A DNA stretch of 64,000 nucleotides from Brachycybe producta (lineage: Eukaryota; Arthropoda; Diplopoda; Playtdesmida; Andrognathidae): the NCBI GenBank assembly GCA_036925085.1, contig JAUPFP010000029.1, positions 868,001 to 932,000 of the forward strand, written 5' to 3'. Position numbers and translations under genes: made by a program. Positions 36,906-49,899 of this stretch are shown piece by piece; positions within the stretch are counted from its first letter, which is position 1, and each line of letters opens with the position of its first letter. The notes below the pieces were generated by a model. The model ran no database searches. It saw only the letters and a program-made list of their open reading frames with translations, and was not told the origin of the DNA.

Positions 36906-37901
36906 ATCTTTGTCGGATGTTATTTTTTCTACTTTTTTTTTTGGTGAAAACTTGCAAAATTTTAACAGCTATTATTATTATTACTTAGAAATTTATATAA
37001 TCTAAACGGAAAATTTGAAATCTTGGTTAATTCTGAATTTTCCTTATGTTTATTAAAAGAAGAAACTGTTTTATAAATTAAAAGCTTAAATGCATCACTT
37101 TATTATGCTATTTTTTATATTTTAAATATTTCATTAAAATAAACTTTTGTTTCATTGAAGTTTGAAAATAAGACATTTTTTTATGATTTTGATTAAAAAT
37201 GAAAGATAATTAATCGGTTATCTAAAATTAACTTTAATCCAACGTGAAAGTGTGTCCTGAAATGATTAATTAACTCTTCTAGTTTCTTAAAATTACTTCT
37301 GCAAAACGTTGAATTTGAGGTTTAAATTTATTAATAAAACATTAATTTTGTTAAAATATTAAAGGATAACTAACTACTTGTTTAAATTATATAATCTCTT
37401 GTTGTTGTTATTTTACTTCAATGATGAACATTGAAACAAAAACAAAATATTTAATATAATTCTGTATTATCTCTCGATAAAATCTAATCTTGAATTGAAT
37501 TTTTTGAAGAAAAAAAAATTATAATTTCATTTCACGTTTCATTTCGTTGTTTTATTAAATTAAAAACCCTCCTCTGTTTTCCAATTGGAGTTTGAATCCA
37601 CTTGAAGTAACAGCTTAAATTGTCTTCAAATGCAAATATCTTTGTTACTAACTTCTTTCTCTCCAATTTAATGAATATATATAATGTACCCATTAAGCCA
37701 TTAGTAAAAAAAAACATTAATTGGTATTCTTAAAAGTCCTTTTTAATATGTTTTCGATTGAAATTTTTTTTCTCTTATTCATTTTTTTCGGGTTCTTTTG
37801 ATCCAAAGAGAAGCCCTTTATTTGAATCATCTTTAGATTAATTTCTAGGACTTTAGATGTTGCCCTTCTATTCTATAAGAGAGAGAGAGAGAGAACACAT
37901 T

Positions 37902-37998
<97 letters not shown>

Positions 37999-38454
37999 TG
38001 TATCATATATATATATACTGTATCATATATCATATTATATCGGAAAACCTCAGAAAAATGTTCGGTCTTGAGTTTTTTGTGTTTGTAAGTGTATTGATTT
38101 ACATGGGGAATCAATTACAAACTAAGCTTATTTTCTTAATAAATATACACGTAAATAGGATGAAACGAATGACAAAAAATGATTATGAAAAAAAGCATTA
38201 AAGAAAAATAAAAGGCTTTGAAGCCAATTTATTTTACAAAATGAGAAAGAAAAAAAAATGTTTAAATTATGATTTGAAAATGAAAAAATAAAAAATAAGA
38301 ATTGAAACATTTATATTATATATTTATAATGAAACAAATATTAATATAATATCTCTTTGCGTGTGTGTGTGCATTATGGGAAGTAATTTATTTTAATAAT
38401 TTAGAGAAAAAAATGTGTGTATATTGTGGTTTTAAAGTATGAACAAAAAATAAT
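36906..38454. repeat. AT-rich stretch with composite microsatellite
   Basis: At 37877-38035 (GA)n, then (CT)n, then (TA)n follow one another, then ACTGTATCATATATAT-type words repeat. The (GA)/(CT) halves are inverted and could form a hairpin. A lone IR-2-like arm lies near 37255-37310. Remaining sequence shows no exon. Confidence 0.65.
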
Positions 38455-38920
38455 ATTTTTTAATTGTTGTCTATAAAAGTTTATTTTGAAAGATACCAAC
38501 ATTTTAAGTGATTGAGCCCCTACTCCTTTCTAGTTTATAAAACACAGTCAAGTTTCTCTTAATTTTGTTATTCAAAAATCAGCTGTTGATAAACCATCCT
38601 AAGGAGAAATGGAATAATGTTAGAAACTAGAAAGAGAACCCAGACCGACACTCAATAAGAATATTCATGTTGATATCTTCTTACAAAATAAACAATTTTG
38701 TTAGCCTGATCTGATTTTTAGCAGATAACGTTTAGCAGGCAATATTTTTTTTTAAACTTTTATCTATATAAAGTTTATTTTGAAAGATATCATCAACATT
38801 AAAATATTATTAAGGGATTCAGTTACCTGTTTCTAAAACACATTTAAGTTTCTCTCTTATCCGAAAGACAGAATATAAATCAGAATTTGAACATCAGCTG
38901 TTGATAAACCCCATCTTAAA
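38455..38920. mobile_element. Two adjacent IR-2 copies, one partial
   Basis: An arm with GTTTATTTTGAAAGATACC and AAGTGATTGAGC, then TTTCTAGTTTATAAAACAC, precedes a fuller palindrome beginning TTAGAAACTAGAAAGAG and ending CCTGTTTCTAAAACAC. Both are followed by CAGCTGTTGATAAACC, another family motif. Confidence 0.75.
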
Positions 38921-41032
38921 ATAAAGGGGGGGGGGGGGTTCCTATAAGTTACTTTACGTTTCCCAGGAAACGGTTTTTTTTTTGTATTATTTTGATGTTG
39001 ATAAGAAAATTATCTTTTAGCTCAGAAGATCTAATTTTCTTTGCTTTGCAGCTTTTTTTTACTTTCATCCCCGTCATTTTCTTATTCATTTGTTCAGTAA
39101 TGATTTTTTAAAGAATAAGAGAGTAGAAAAAGCAAAAAAAAAAAACTAAAATAATCCAACAAAAAAAAAATTGTTGATCTTTTTTTAAACGTTATTTTAG
39201 TTTTTGTTGTTCTTTCTACTTTTTTTCTTCTTCCCTTTAAACCCGTCCTTATTCTTAAATCTCTAGTCCAAAGTTGTTTTGGGGTCCATTAAGTAGGGTT
39301 TTCCTCAGGTTGTGACATTCTTTGAACGAATTGACAGCAAAATCTCGTCACTTTTTTTTACCCTTCTATGTTTTTTCCTTCTTTAAAAAGGGGGTTGTTT
39401 GAAGAAGAAAAAAAAATTGTTTTGTTAAAAGGATGAGAAAGTGAGGGGATTTTTCTTTCCCCATTCTACTCTCTTTTCTTTTAAGTCATCGGTCAGCATT
39501 AAAGCTGGACGTGATCTGAGTCTACAAAATGGCCCCCCTTTTTTATTCCTTCCTTTCTCTTTTGGGTTTACTTTTTTTCTCCTTCTTCGTCTTCTGATGA
39601 ATTGTTCTTTGGTGGCTCGTTCGTTATTACAACAAAACTACCTCCAAAAATAAAAAGAATGAGAAGAACGAAAAGAAGAAAAAAAAATACATCCTGGGGT
39701 ATAAAAACCCTGCATTCCTTTTATTTTTACACCTCATCTGGGGCTTCTCCTTCAGGCACAAATTAGACTATTCCAATCACGTAAAAATAAATGGTTGCCT
39801 CTTGTGACGGTACTTACGGCTTTTTACTTCTTCTTGGCTTCCAAGTAGAAATTATCAAACAACTGGGATCATCGTGATGACTATATACAGAAATGTGTTT
39901 TGTCATAAAAAGGTAACCCTAAAGTAATCATAGGAAAAATCAACTTTTAGTTGAAATTTTTTTGTTGTCCTTCACCTACTTAGTTTCATCATCTGAAAAT
40001 TACCTTCTAAAAGAAATGGATTTGCTTCTGTTTTCTTCTTCTTCTCTGGAATTCAGATGAGAAAACGTTTCTTCAAATAGTTTTTGTAATTTAAAACTTT
40101 GTTTAAAAAAAATCAAGAACACAGTCAGAAAAGTTTAATTTTAGAAAATATAATTTCATGGATGGGTTACAATAAAGTCGGCTTAGAGAAAACATATTTT
40201 CAGTGCATCCTGAAATATGTTCATTATAATGAAGAACAAAAATATCTCCTGGCGAATTTCAGCATAATTTTGAACTGAAAAAAATAATTTAAAAAAAAAA
40301 AACTTTTAACAAAAACTTACTGTTGCTTCTGTAATTCCAGAAAAAAAAATCAGAAATTCTATTAAAATTATTCTGATTCATTTGCATATTTTGTAAATAG
40401 TTATAGTTATAGTGAATGAATAGTTAAGAATTTATAAATTTCTACCAGAATTTGTTTTAATTCTGGAAACATAAAGAAGGAGCTTGCAGTGATTGCTCTC
40501 TTAAAGGGGGTCAATTTGTATTCTAAAGCAACGATTCCACACTACGTATATTCTCTGCAAGATTTAATACAAGAAATAGTTGAAATATGGCTGCAATTAT
40601 TGAAAAAAAACCACAACAAAAATAAACGTTTTGCTGCAAAAAAAGAAAAAAATTAAGTGTGCAAGAAATGATTGCAAGCTTTTTTTTTTCAAGACTTTTC
40701 AATTGCAATTTAATGAGGGATATAGTTTAAGCAGTAAATCAAACTTTAAATGTTGCAAAGTGTGTTTTTACATTTGAGCAATTTCGATGTGAACTTCTCT
40801 TATTTCACTTTCATCCTTCTGTTATAAATTGTATATTATAATAATAATACGTATGGTAAAATATATATTCGGCTACTTCTTTGTATGTGCAGCCAGTAGT
40901 TATTCACATTTTCGACGATAATGAAGAAGAAGATGAAGAAGAAGAAAAAGGCTAAATTTTTACGACTGTTGCGTCTCCATTTTAAGTTAAGCTTAAGTGT
41001 GTCTGATCGAATTTCAGTGTGTTGGAGAGGAC

Positions 41033-41090
<58 letters not shown>

Positions 41091-43272
41091 CTATGAGAAA
41101 TGGATCATCAAAAGTATATACTTTATAATGTAAATGTGATGCATGAATGAGTTTCTATTGAAGAGAGAGAGAGAGAGATAGTATGATGCTCATTTACTTA
41201 GATAATAATACATTCTGAGCCTACAATAAGATGTGGGTGGTTTATTAATAGGGGTTGGGGTCCCTTTTTTTCTCTCACCTTCTCTTATAGCATCAATAGA
41301 CAAGCAAAAGCAATGGTAAGAAGTGGGGTGGGATCTTAATTGACGTAATCAGATTATAGTCTGCCCCATTAATGTTTTTAATTTCCCTACAAACCCTTCT
41401 TTTTTCTTCTTCCTTCTCTTTAAGCTTTATATGTTATTGCCCATTTATACATATTACCCACCTTCCTACCGAATTTAAGCTTATGTTCATAAAAAAATAA
41501 GCAATTTTTCTTTTTTTTTTTCTTCTTTTTGCCTTTCAATCTAATAAATATAATGAAAGGTGGTTTTTTTTGTTTTGCGACACAAATCTTTTATTATTAT
41601 TATTAATATACAGCTTTTTGTGGCTCCATAAATCCCCTCTTTTATAATAAATTGAATGCAACCTAATCGATTTACAAAACCTTGGACGTTTTTGTTTATT
41701 ATTGAAGATTGTTGTTGTTTTTTTAAAAAACTGAATTCAGAAAAAAAAGAAAATCAGTTTTTTTTGTTCAAAGATAATAGAAAGTTGTTTAACGTTTATA
41801 TTGTAGCCTTAATGTGTGTTGAGTTCAGTTTCTAAGCGTTTTCTTGAGTAAGCTTGTGAAGCTATGTACTGTAAATGTGAGACTTAAGAGGCGAGATCAC
41901 ACTGGCTGTTTTTTTTTCTCACAAAAAGAAACAAGTCAAATATTGCTGCAAATTTTGCACGGTTGCTTGCAACAACAACAAACTTAAGTTGACGTTTTTG
42001 AATATATGGCCGCATATATATAGAGGTATCTCGTCTTCATGTTAGCGAAATACGTCATTGGTGAGTGAAATTTAATTGTATAGCCTCTCTTCAAAGGTAC
42101 TCTTTATTCGACTGAAAGAAAGAAAGCCTTTGAATCTCTTTTACGAAGACACCATCTGCTTGTTTTTGTATTTTCATTCAATATTTGTGTAACGGAGAAG
42201 GAATTAAGCTCTAAGTAGAGGTGGCGCCCTCGATTGGCTGGAATATTCCATGGACAGAGAGTTGAGTGTTAACCTTTGTGTGTAAAACTTGTTCCAGACA
42301 ATTTCCAATCGAACAAATATAAACATGGATCGTTTCATATTTTTATTTTATTAATTGATTTCACTTAAAATAACGAGAAGCGAAAATCGGAATAAAATGT
42401 TGAAAATGCACTTAACTACGGTTTTGCTAATTCTTTGCCGAATTTTATAGTTTTTTATTGGCAAATAAAATGGTCCAAATTTAATAATAATAATAATAAT
42501 ACAAGAAAGGGGGGTCCATTTTCTTATCCTCTCTGAATATATACAACAAATCTTTTGTTCATCTTTCAAAGTCAGTTTTACAATCAATGGAATTTGCAAC
42601 AACAAAGTTGGAAACTTGAAGTTGAAATCCAAGAACACAACTTAGCCCCTTGAACCTTATTTTTTTTTTTGAGTGTGAAATCCTTGAAGCCATTTGAAGT
42701 TGAAGGTCAAGCGTCAAGGAATTAGGAAATTACAGAGAGCATTTTTTTTTAGTGACGACTGATTGAAACGCGAACAAGCGCCAAAAAAACGTTGGTGTTA
42801 TTCAATTGTAATGTTTTCTGTCCAGAGTTAGGCGCTCTTTCAGCTTTCTAGATTGAGAAATTTGAGTATGTTTGAAAAGATCTTGGTTCATTTTTTAGCC
42901 TCTGTGTATAGTATTTAGCTCGCAGTTTGGAGGCTAAATGATTACTATTTTGGGGGGAGGAAGTTTTATTGAACCTTTAAATGGGGTTTTGACGTTTATT
43001 CATTTAAGTTTGGCACTTGTTTAGTTTGGCGCTTATTCAATTTGACGCTGCATCAGCGTTAACGTTTTTATGGGGTGTGTTTTCCATCTATTTTCTAATC
43101 ACACTGTATTTCTGAAGAAGGTTTTTTTTAGCCTTTTTTTTCGTTTTTAATGTATTCTTCTGTGAGGCGTAAAAGGGGAAAAAGGGAGGAGGGCAACGAA
43201 TATTTTTCGTGTGTTTTCTCTCTCTCTCTCTCTTTCTATATTACTTATTCGTTTTTTTAAGTTATATACATG

Positions 43273-43309
<37 letters not shown>

Positions 43310-43669
43310 TAGAGTATAAATATAGGGAGTTTTGTTGTAACGATTTGACGCAACTTTGATGCAATGTGCAATGACTTGCCTCTTTTTCGTTTTCTTGTGT
43401 GTTCGTTCGTTATTTTTTCATCGTCATCATCATCATCATTTTTGTTCTTCTTAAAATGGTTATTGCATTTGCTCGTTGATAAGTATTGATCAAAATGTTG
43501 AGATATTTACTCTTGTCATAAAAATGGCTCAAAGATTGCAGATTATTTGACATTAAATAAATAACGCGGTTTTGACGATTTGTTACTTTTATATATTTTT
43601 ATGAAATATATATATATATCTCTTTGAACATGATGACTAATCGAATGTGTGTATTTTCTACTATGAATT

Positions 43670-43700
<31 letters not shown>

Positions 43701-44284
43701 AAGTATGTTTATTTGTAAAAGAAAATGATGATCGAACGGGAATTTTTTTAACCACCGTTATTATTATCTCTTGAGAATATCAATTGAGATAATGGCTTAA
43801 AAATTGTTCCTTTTAACTCCAGTGTTAAAATAGATATTCAGATTATTTCATATTCAGAAATATAAAATATTCAGAATATTTTAGATTTCTGAATATATAA
43901 AAAAATTTGGTTTGTTCATAAGTGAATTTTAGAAGTATATTTTATACAAACTTATTCATTAAGTAGAATATTGAAATTAAAAAGTTTGCTACTAACTTGA
44001 AAATCATCAGATAAATTTCAAATTTGGTCATTTTTTTTTCTCAAAACTTTTCATAAACTTTTATTCTAAATTAAATACTACCAATGAAAATAATTTTAAA
44101 ACAAATCCAGTTCTAGTTTTTAACAAACTTTGAATTTGTTATGTTTAATACTTTAATACTGATTTTCTTAACTAAAAAGTTCACGTTATTTTTAAACAAC
44201 TAATAAAATAAATATAAATAATAAAAATGGGCTAGCCCCTATAAAACGGCAATCACTGTTAACTTTTTTGTAGCAAAACCCAAA
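38921..44284. other. AT-rich stretch, no gene seen
   Basis: (AT)n at 41036-41086, (GA)n near 41163, (ATA)n at 43274-43309, (CT)n at 43217-43233 and 43681-43700, CAT run near 43422, and a CTCF-like AGGTGGCGC at 42219-42227. No exon or long non-repetitive frame is present. Confidence 0.55.
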
Positions 44285-44740
44285 CGAATATAACTTATAA
44301 TTCATTTTTCAAACATAAAAAGTTTATTTTAAAAGATATCAACGTAAAATTGTTCTTAAATCATTGAGCAACCCTTCTAGTTTCTAGTTCTAAACTTTCT
44401 TCATTAAGCCTTAGTTATTATGCTGTTACAGGAGCAAACTAAAGACAAATTAAAAGTGTTAGAAACTAGAAACAGGTAACTGAATCACTTAATAGTATTT
44501 TAATATTAACGATATCTTTCAAAATAAACTTTTTAAAGTTGTTATCATTTTCAAACTGACATAAGTAACTTATTTAAAAAAAAATACCAAACATGAACAA
44601 TTAAGCTTAAATGATTGAGGTAACCCTTCTAGTTTCTTACACACTTTCAAGGCTTTTTTTCTTCTTTATTTTGCATCTGAAAGACATAAAATAACCAAGA
44701 GTTTGAAGGTGGTCGTTTTTACACTTTAAAATTATGTAGT
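44285..44740. mobile_element. Adjacent IR-2 copies
   Basis: A right arm (AAAAGATATCAAC, CAACCCTTCTAGTTTCTAG) at 44310-44400 is followed by a fuller palindrome from GTTAGAAACTAGAAACAGG at 44459 to AACCCTTCTAGTTTCTTAC at 44620-44640, then the outer part with CTGAAAGACA. Confidence 0.75.
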
Positions 44741-44910
44741 ATTTTCTCATTGAAAACCCGTGTTTTGAACCTGACATCGGGTCGATTTGAGTGAATTGAA
44801 GAGAAACTCGTTTTCGTCCATTCAACCTTCGAACATAATTTCGGTATGTCTCCCCCCCCCCCTTCTCGTTATCGTTATCGAGATATTTTTCTTTAGATCT
44901 TTCTCATTTA

Positions 44911-44952
44911 TATCTCTATATATCTATATCTATATATATATATATATCTATA

Positions 44953-45032
<80 letters not shown>

Positions 45033-45057
45033 TATAAATAGAGAGAGAGAGAGAGAT
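44911..45057. repeat. Long (TA)n tract ending in (GA)n
   Basis: It starts with TATATC variants and becomes uninterrupted TA for over 70 bases, then GATATAAATA and (GA)n. It is the longest TA tract in the window. Open frames on both strands here translate to IYIYIY. Confidence 0.95.
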
Positions 45058-46059
45058 AATGATATCGTTTCTTCTTTGTTATGTGTGTGGGTTCTCAAAG
45101 AAAAAAAAAGCATTTTCTGAATGCGGCGAAATCTATCCGTATTTATTTTCTACTATCTTGAATGTGAATGTTGCTTGATTGGGTCATTTGTGTCGCTCTC
45201 TTTCTATAGTATATTCTAGTAAATATAGCATATGCTTATAGGTAGAGAGGTAGGTTAGAAATAAAGGTGCCTTTTTTGAATGTAGTATGTGTGTGCGTTT
45301 TCTAAGTAACAACCATCCGAAAATGCACACTTGGATGAGCTTTCATTGGTGGTGGTGGTATTGGTAGGTGTTGTGCTGCTGCTGGTTGCATTTGTCATTT
45401 TTTCGTGTTGATTGTGGAGGTTACCGTTGACAGTTTGATTGAAGGACCACACGCAATGAACCCTGCCTTTTTTTCTTATGTATGTGTGTGCCCTTTATTC
45501 TATTCTAGTAGTTACCTTATTTTCAGCTACTAAATCGATGGATGTGGATGGAAAATGACGACGACGACGAAAAAGGTTTTGAGACGACGACGTCGACGAT
45601 AATCACTACTAGCCTCCAGTTTTTCGTTTCTATTCACACTTTTCTTTTTCCCTCTTTTTTTTTTGTGTCTTAAGTTCGGATTCCCGTCAAAATATATATA
45701 AAAAAGAGGGAGTTTTGTGTTTGGGTATTTGAAATCCACTTATAAATTCTTGGCTGGTGACATGTTGGACCCATTTATCTCCTCAGCTTTTTCTTTTCTT
45801 ATTTCACTGTCCCTTTTTTCTTACAGGTTTTTTTCTTTCTTTAAAAAGAAGGTGAACAAAAATAAAATATGACGGGGTTTTTTTTTCTTCTCTCAGTTGA
45901 ATTTATCTTAAAAAAATATAAAAGGATTTATTTTTAGGCAAAATTTTGATCTAAATATAATAATAGTTATATCAGGACTAAAAATCAAATTGATTTTTTT
46001 TTTTTTCTACATTCTAAAGGATCCTTATTAAGAGAAATTAGCTTATTTTTCTGTTAAGC
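45058..46059. other. AT-rich stretch, no gene seen
   Basis: GGT run near 45348 and CGA runs at 45557-45597. No exon is visible. Confidence 0.5.
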
Positions 46060-46385
46060 TGGTTTTAAAGTGTAAACGACGCCTTTATAACTCTTGATTA
46101 TTCTTTTTTTGTCTTTCTGAAAGCAAAAATTAAAAGAAATTTGAAAGTGTTTTAGAAACTAGAATGGTAGCTTTTAATTCCTTCAATGGATTTTCATGTT
46201 GATACCTTTCAAAATAATATAACAAGTTTATTATCTTGAAAGTTATCGACATGAAGATACTATGAAGCGAATTCAGCTACACTTCTAGTTTCTAAAACAC
46301 TTTCTAGTTTCTCTTAATTTAGCTCATGAAAGACAAAACACTCAAAGAGTTCGAAAATCACTGTTCATAAAATATCTTAAAATAA
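46060..46385. mobile_element. Foldback element IR-2, well preserved
   Basis: The left arm holds CTGGTTTTAAAGTGTAAACG, CTTTCTGAAAG and GTGTTTTAGAAACTAGAATG. The right arm holds CACTTCTAGTTTCTAAAACA and CATGAAAGACA. TTGAAAGTTATCGACATGAA pairs across the centre with the left GTTGATACC...TTTCAA. Confidence 0.8.
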
Positions 46386-47612
46386 TAAGCATTTTTACGA
46401 TGATTTTTATTTTGACTTTTACTGAAACTTTAATAAATCAAAATATATTGTTTTACATTTTGAATAATATTAGATTTTCAACTGCAACTAAAAATTTAGA
46501 TTGAATGCTTTTTCTTTTTTGAGAAAAAGCAAAAACATTTTAAATTAAAATTGTGCCAAAACAACTAATTAACTTATTAATTAACTTAATTAATACTTTA
46601 TTATTTTGTTTTCCATTTTCAACTATTAACACTCATTGGTGGTCAAACACTGGATCTGATTTAGGTATTTTTTTGTCTTTCTATTTTCTTTCAATATGGC
46701 TTTTCTTTTATCATTTCTTTATGATTGCGATTTCATCTGTGGATTACAAATAATTTCAGTGTATCTTTTTTTATCCCTGATTTTTCTTCTTCTTCTTCTT
46801 CTGAAGGAGAAGAGAAACTCCGAAGAGGAGAAAGAAGAAGAAGAAGAAAATGCGTCTAGAACCATTGGAATGAATGCCTTCAAAGTTGCAAAGAAATTAG
46901 GTTGGAACGTTGGAAGAGGAGGGTGGTCCTGAGGTGGAATAGGAAGAGAGAGATGGGATTTTTTGGGATCATGGAGGAAATGACTTCTTTTCGCGTTCTT
47001 TTCAGATCTTCTTCTTCTTCTTGGGTGTCATTGAATGATTGGAGTTTTTTTTTTTTGCTCTTCTGTGTATCCAGATAGATATAGATAGATGGGTATAAAA
47101 ATTTCCATTTGGGTTTCTACTTGGTTGTAAGCCTTTTTATAGCAGCTTTTCCTTTGAACACTCCTCCTCTTCCTCCTTCTTCTCTCATTTTTTTTCCTAT
47201 CTTTCTCATTCTAAGTTAGTTATTAGATGTATTTTTTTTATTATTATTCTCTTGAGTTTCAAAGAAGGAGTTTCAGATTTGAAAGTCATGTTTCAAATGT
47301 GTGTTTTTTTTACTTCTAGTTTTTTTGTAGAGAAATTTAAAAAGACATCATTAGAAAAAAAAAATTAAATCACTTTTAGTGAAATTTTGTGTTAGAGTTA
47401 ATTTCATCTTGTTGGTTTCGGAGTTTTTTTTTTTTTGGTGTGTTTGTGGTTCAGGTTTTTTTAGAGAAAAAATTAGATACACTAATATATACTGTACATA
47501 GGAACTGCGGTATTATTTTTTGCAGGGTTCAAAATGAAAAAAAGTTAACTCATTGGTTACCATGTATTAGAGATAAAGAGAGCGAGAGAAAGAGATGCGG
47601 GCCGGAAGGTCT

Positions 47613-47644
<32 letters not shown>

Positions 47645-48406
47645 TCATGTGGCCCGGAAGATAGAGAGAGAGAAAGAGGGAGGGAGAGAGAGAAAGAGGT
47701 AGGGAGAGAGAGAAAGGGAAAGAGAGAGAGAGAGAGAGAGAAAGTCATGTGGGCCGAAAGATAGAGAGACAGTGAGATAGATAGCTAGAGAAATAGAAAG
47801 AGATGGTAAAATGAAGAGTAGAAGAGCCTTTTTTTTTAGTAATGTTAATAATAATAAATACTATAAGAGGGCCGATTGGCTCCGAGTAATACATATATCT
47901 CATTTGGAGTTGTTGGTGTAAAATATACGACTGACTTGAATCGTTGTCGTCATCGTCAAACCCGACAGACGTTTTCATTAAAAAGTTTCGTTGCCAAAAT
48001 TGATGTGTGTTGGTATAAAAAAAAAATGTCTGGACCAATTTTAACGCATTCATCCAAATGTGATCAAGATTTTATTATATGTATTATATGTGTATATAAA
48101 AAAGGGGTGAGGAGGAGGAGGAGGAGGAGGCTATTTCTATACATTGTGGGTTAGTAACTTCTATATATTATGGGCTTTTATAATATATGCATTCTTATAC
48201 ATATATAATAGATGATGGTATAAAGGGGGAGGGGTTGAGGTGGTTCTTCATCATCTTCCTGTAAATCCTATTTTGAAAATAAATGATCGTATAGATATAT
48301 CGTTTATAAACGCGGAAGAAATAATTTCGTTGTTCTCATGTATATTATAATAATACAAAACTAAATGAATGGATGACATTTTTTTTAGATATAGAAGTCT
48401 TTATAT
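46386..48406. repeat. AT-rich stretch with dense (GA)n
   Basis: (GA)n blocks with GGGCCG-type interruptions cover 47578-47790, where GTCATGTGG(G/C)CCG(G/A)AAG(A/G)TAGAGAGA is repeated. GAA, CTT and GGA runs are at 46780, 46832 and 48108-48131. The open frames are products of these repeats. Confidence 0.75.
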
Positions 48407-48584
48407 GTTACAGTCAATCTGCGGAATCAGTCAACCTGCAGATTGCCTAGACAAATCTGCTCGTAAATCTGCAAAATTCAATACATTTTAGGCGTTGAAT
48501 TTAGCAGATTCACTAGCAGGTTGGTTGTTTTACAGATTGCCTAGGCAATATGCAGATTGACTGATTCCGTGGATTGACAGTAAC
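48407..48584. mobile_element. Foldback element IR-1, copy 4
   Basis: GTTACAGTCAATCTGCGG on the left pairs with CCGTGGATTGACAGTAAC on the right. The inner CTGCAAAATTCAATAC and GTTGAATTTAGCAGATTC arms are present. Confidence 0.85.
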
Positions 48585-49826
48585 ATTATATACATATCAG
48601 GGTGGCAGTGGTGCAGTTAAAATGTGTCTCTTGTTTAAAGTTAAATATATCCGGAAACTAATAAAAGCTACCTATTTGACAGCTTATGTAATTGTTAACG
48701 ATTTATCAAAATTTTTCTTGTAGAAAAAAAAAGTCTGAAATATGTTGGTCTGAAATTAATAAACTTATTGAGCTTTTTTTAAAAAAAAAAACAAATAAGG
48801 GTTTCTCTTAGAAAAAATAAATTTTCCTGAAGCCTTTAAAAGGTCAAATGATTAACTACGAGCGTATTTAAATAGAATTTTTACTTAGAAATTGTTTAAT
48901 AAAGGCGCTTAGTAAACAGGGTTTTCTTCTTCTTTGAAAACACGGGCTTCAAAGGGTTGAAATTAAATTTTAAATTCTAAGTTTCTTTTTTTTTGTGAAT
49001 TTCGACCAATTTCCAAAAAAAAAAACCGACTTTTTTAAAAAAAATTTATAAAGTCAATAAACTTATTAATTTTTCGCCAATTATGTTTGAATTTTTTTTA
49101 CAAATATTTCATTGTCAATAATAAACAATGTAAAAATTACAAATTTTTATATTTATTTGAGATATTTCATCTTTATATTTCTTGCTTTCTGCGCCATCCA
49201 TTATAATATAGTTATATGGAATTTACGAATTCTTTTAGCATACATTTTTTCTAATATTTCCTTTTTAGCCTTATGGTTTGTGTGTGTGTTTGTCAGTTCT
49301 ATCTTTTAAGGATTTCGCATGCTAAAAGGATCATCCTTAAGGTTAAGATTTACGTTAATTTATTGTTAAGTTTGGGCGTGTGGAGCAAGGAGCCTGATTT
49401 TTTTCTTAAAAAAAATGGCGAAACAAAAATGTTTTTTGTGTTTTACGGTATAAATTACAAGACATTTTTTTTAAATATTTAACTGTTGGACATAAAATTC
49501 ATCATTTACATTTTTCTTGTTTCTACGAATAGTTTTTAGACGAGAAATTTGTTTTTGTCAGAAAATTTAGTAAAAATGTTGCTGGATGTTTTTTTAAATG
49601 TATGGAAATAAGGGAAAATGTGTCGAAAAAGAAGACAAAAGAGAGACGGAGGGGAGAAAGAGAACCGGGGGAACGGGGGGAGAGAAAAGAGAGAGGGAGA
49701 GGCGTCTTAGTGATTTCAAATTTTTTTTCCTCTTCAAGGGAAATTGTTGAAATTTGTTTTTGTCTTCAAAGAGTTTTAAAGAGATTCCTTTTTCTGTCTG
49801 TGTTTCTGTCTCCAATTCTATGTGTG

Positions 49827-49899
<73 letters not shown>

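Noticed and set aside
44787..45113. 84 and 65 codon frames on opposite strands
   Set aside because: Both are products of the long (TA)n and (GA)n microsatellite.
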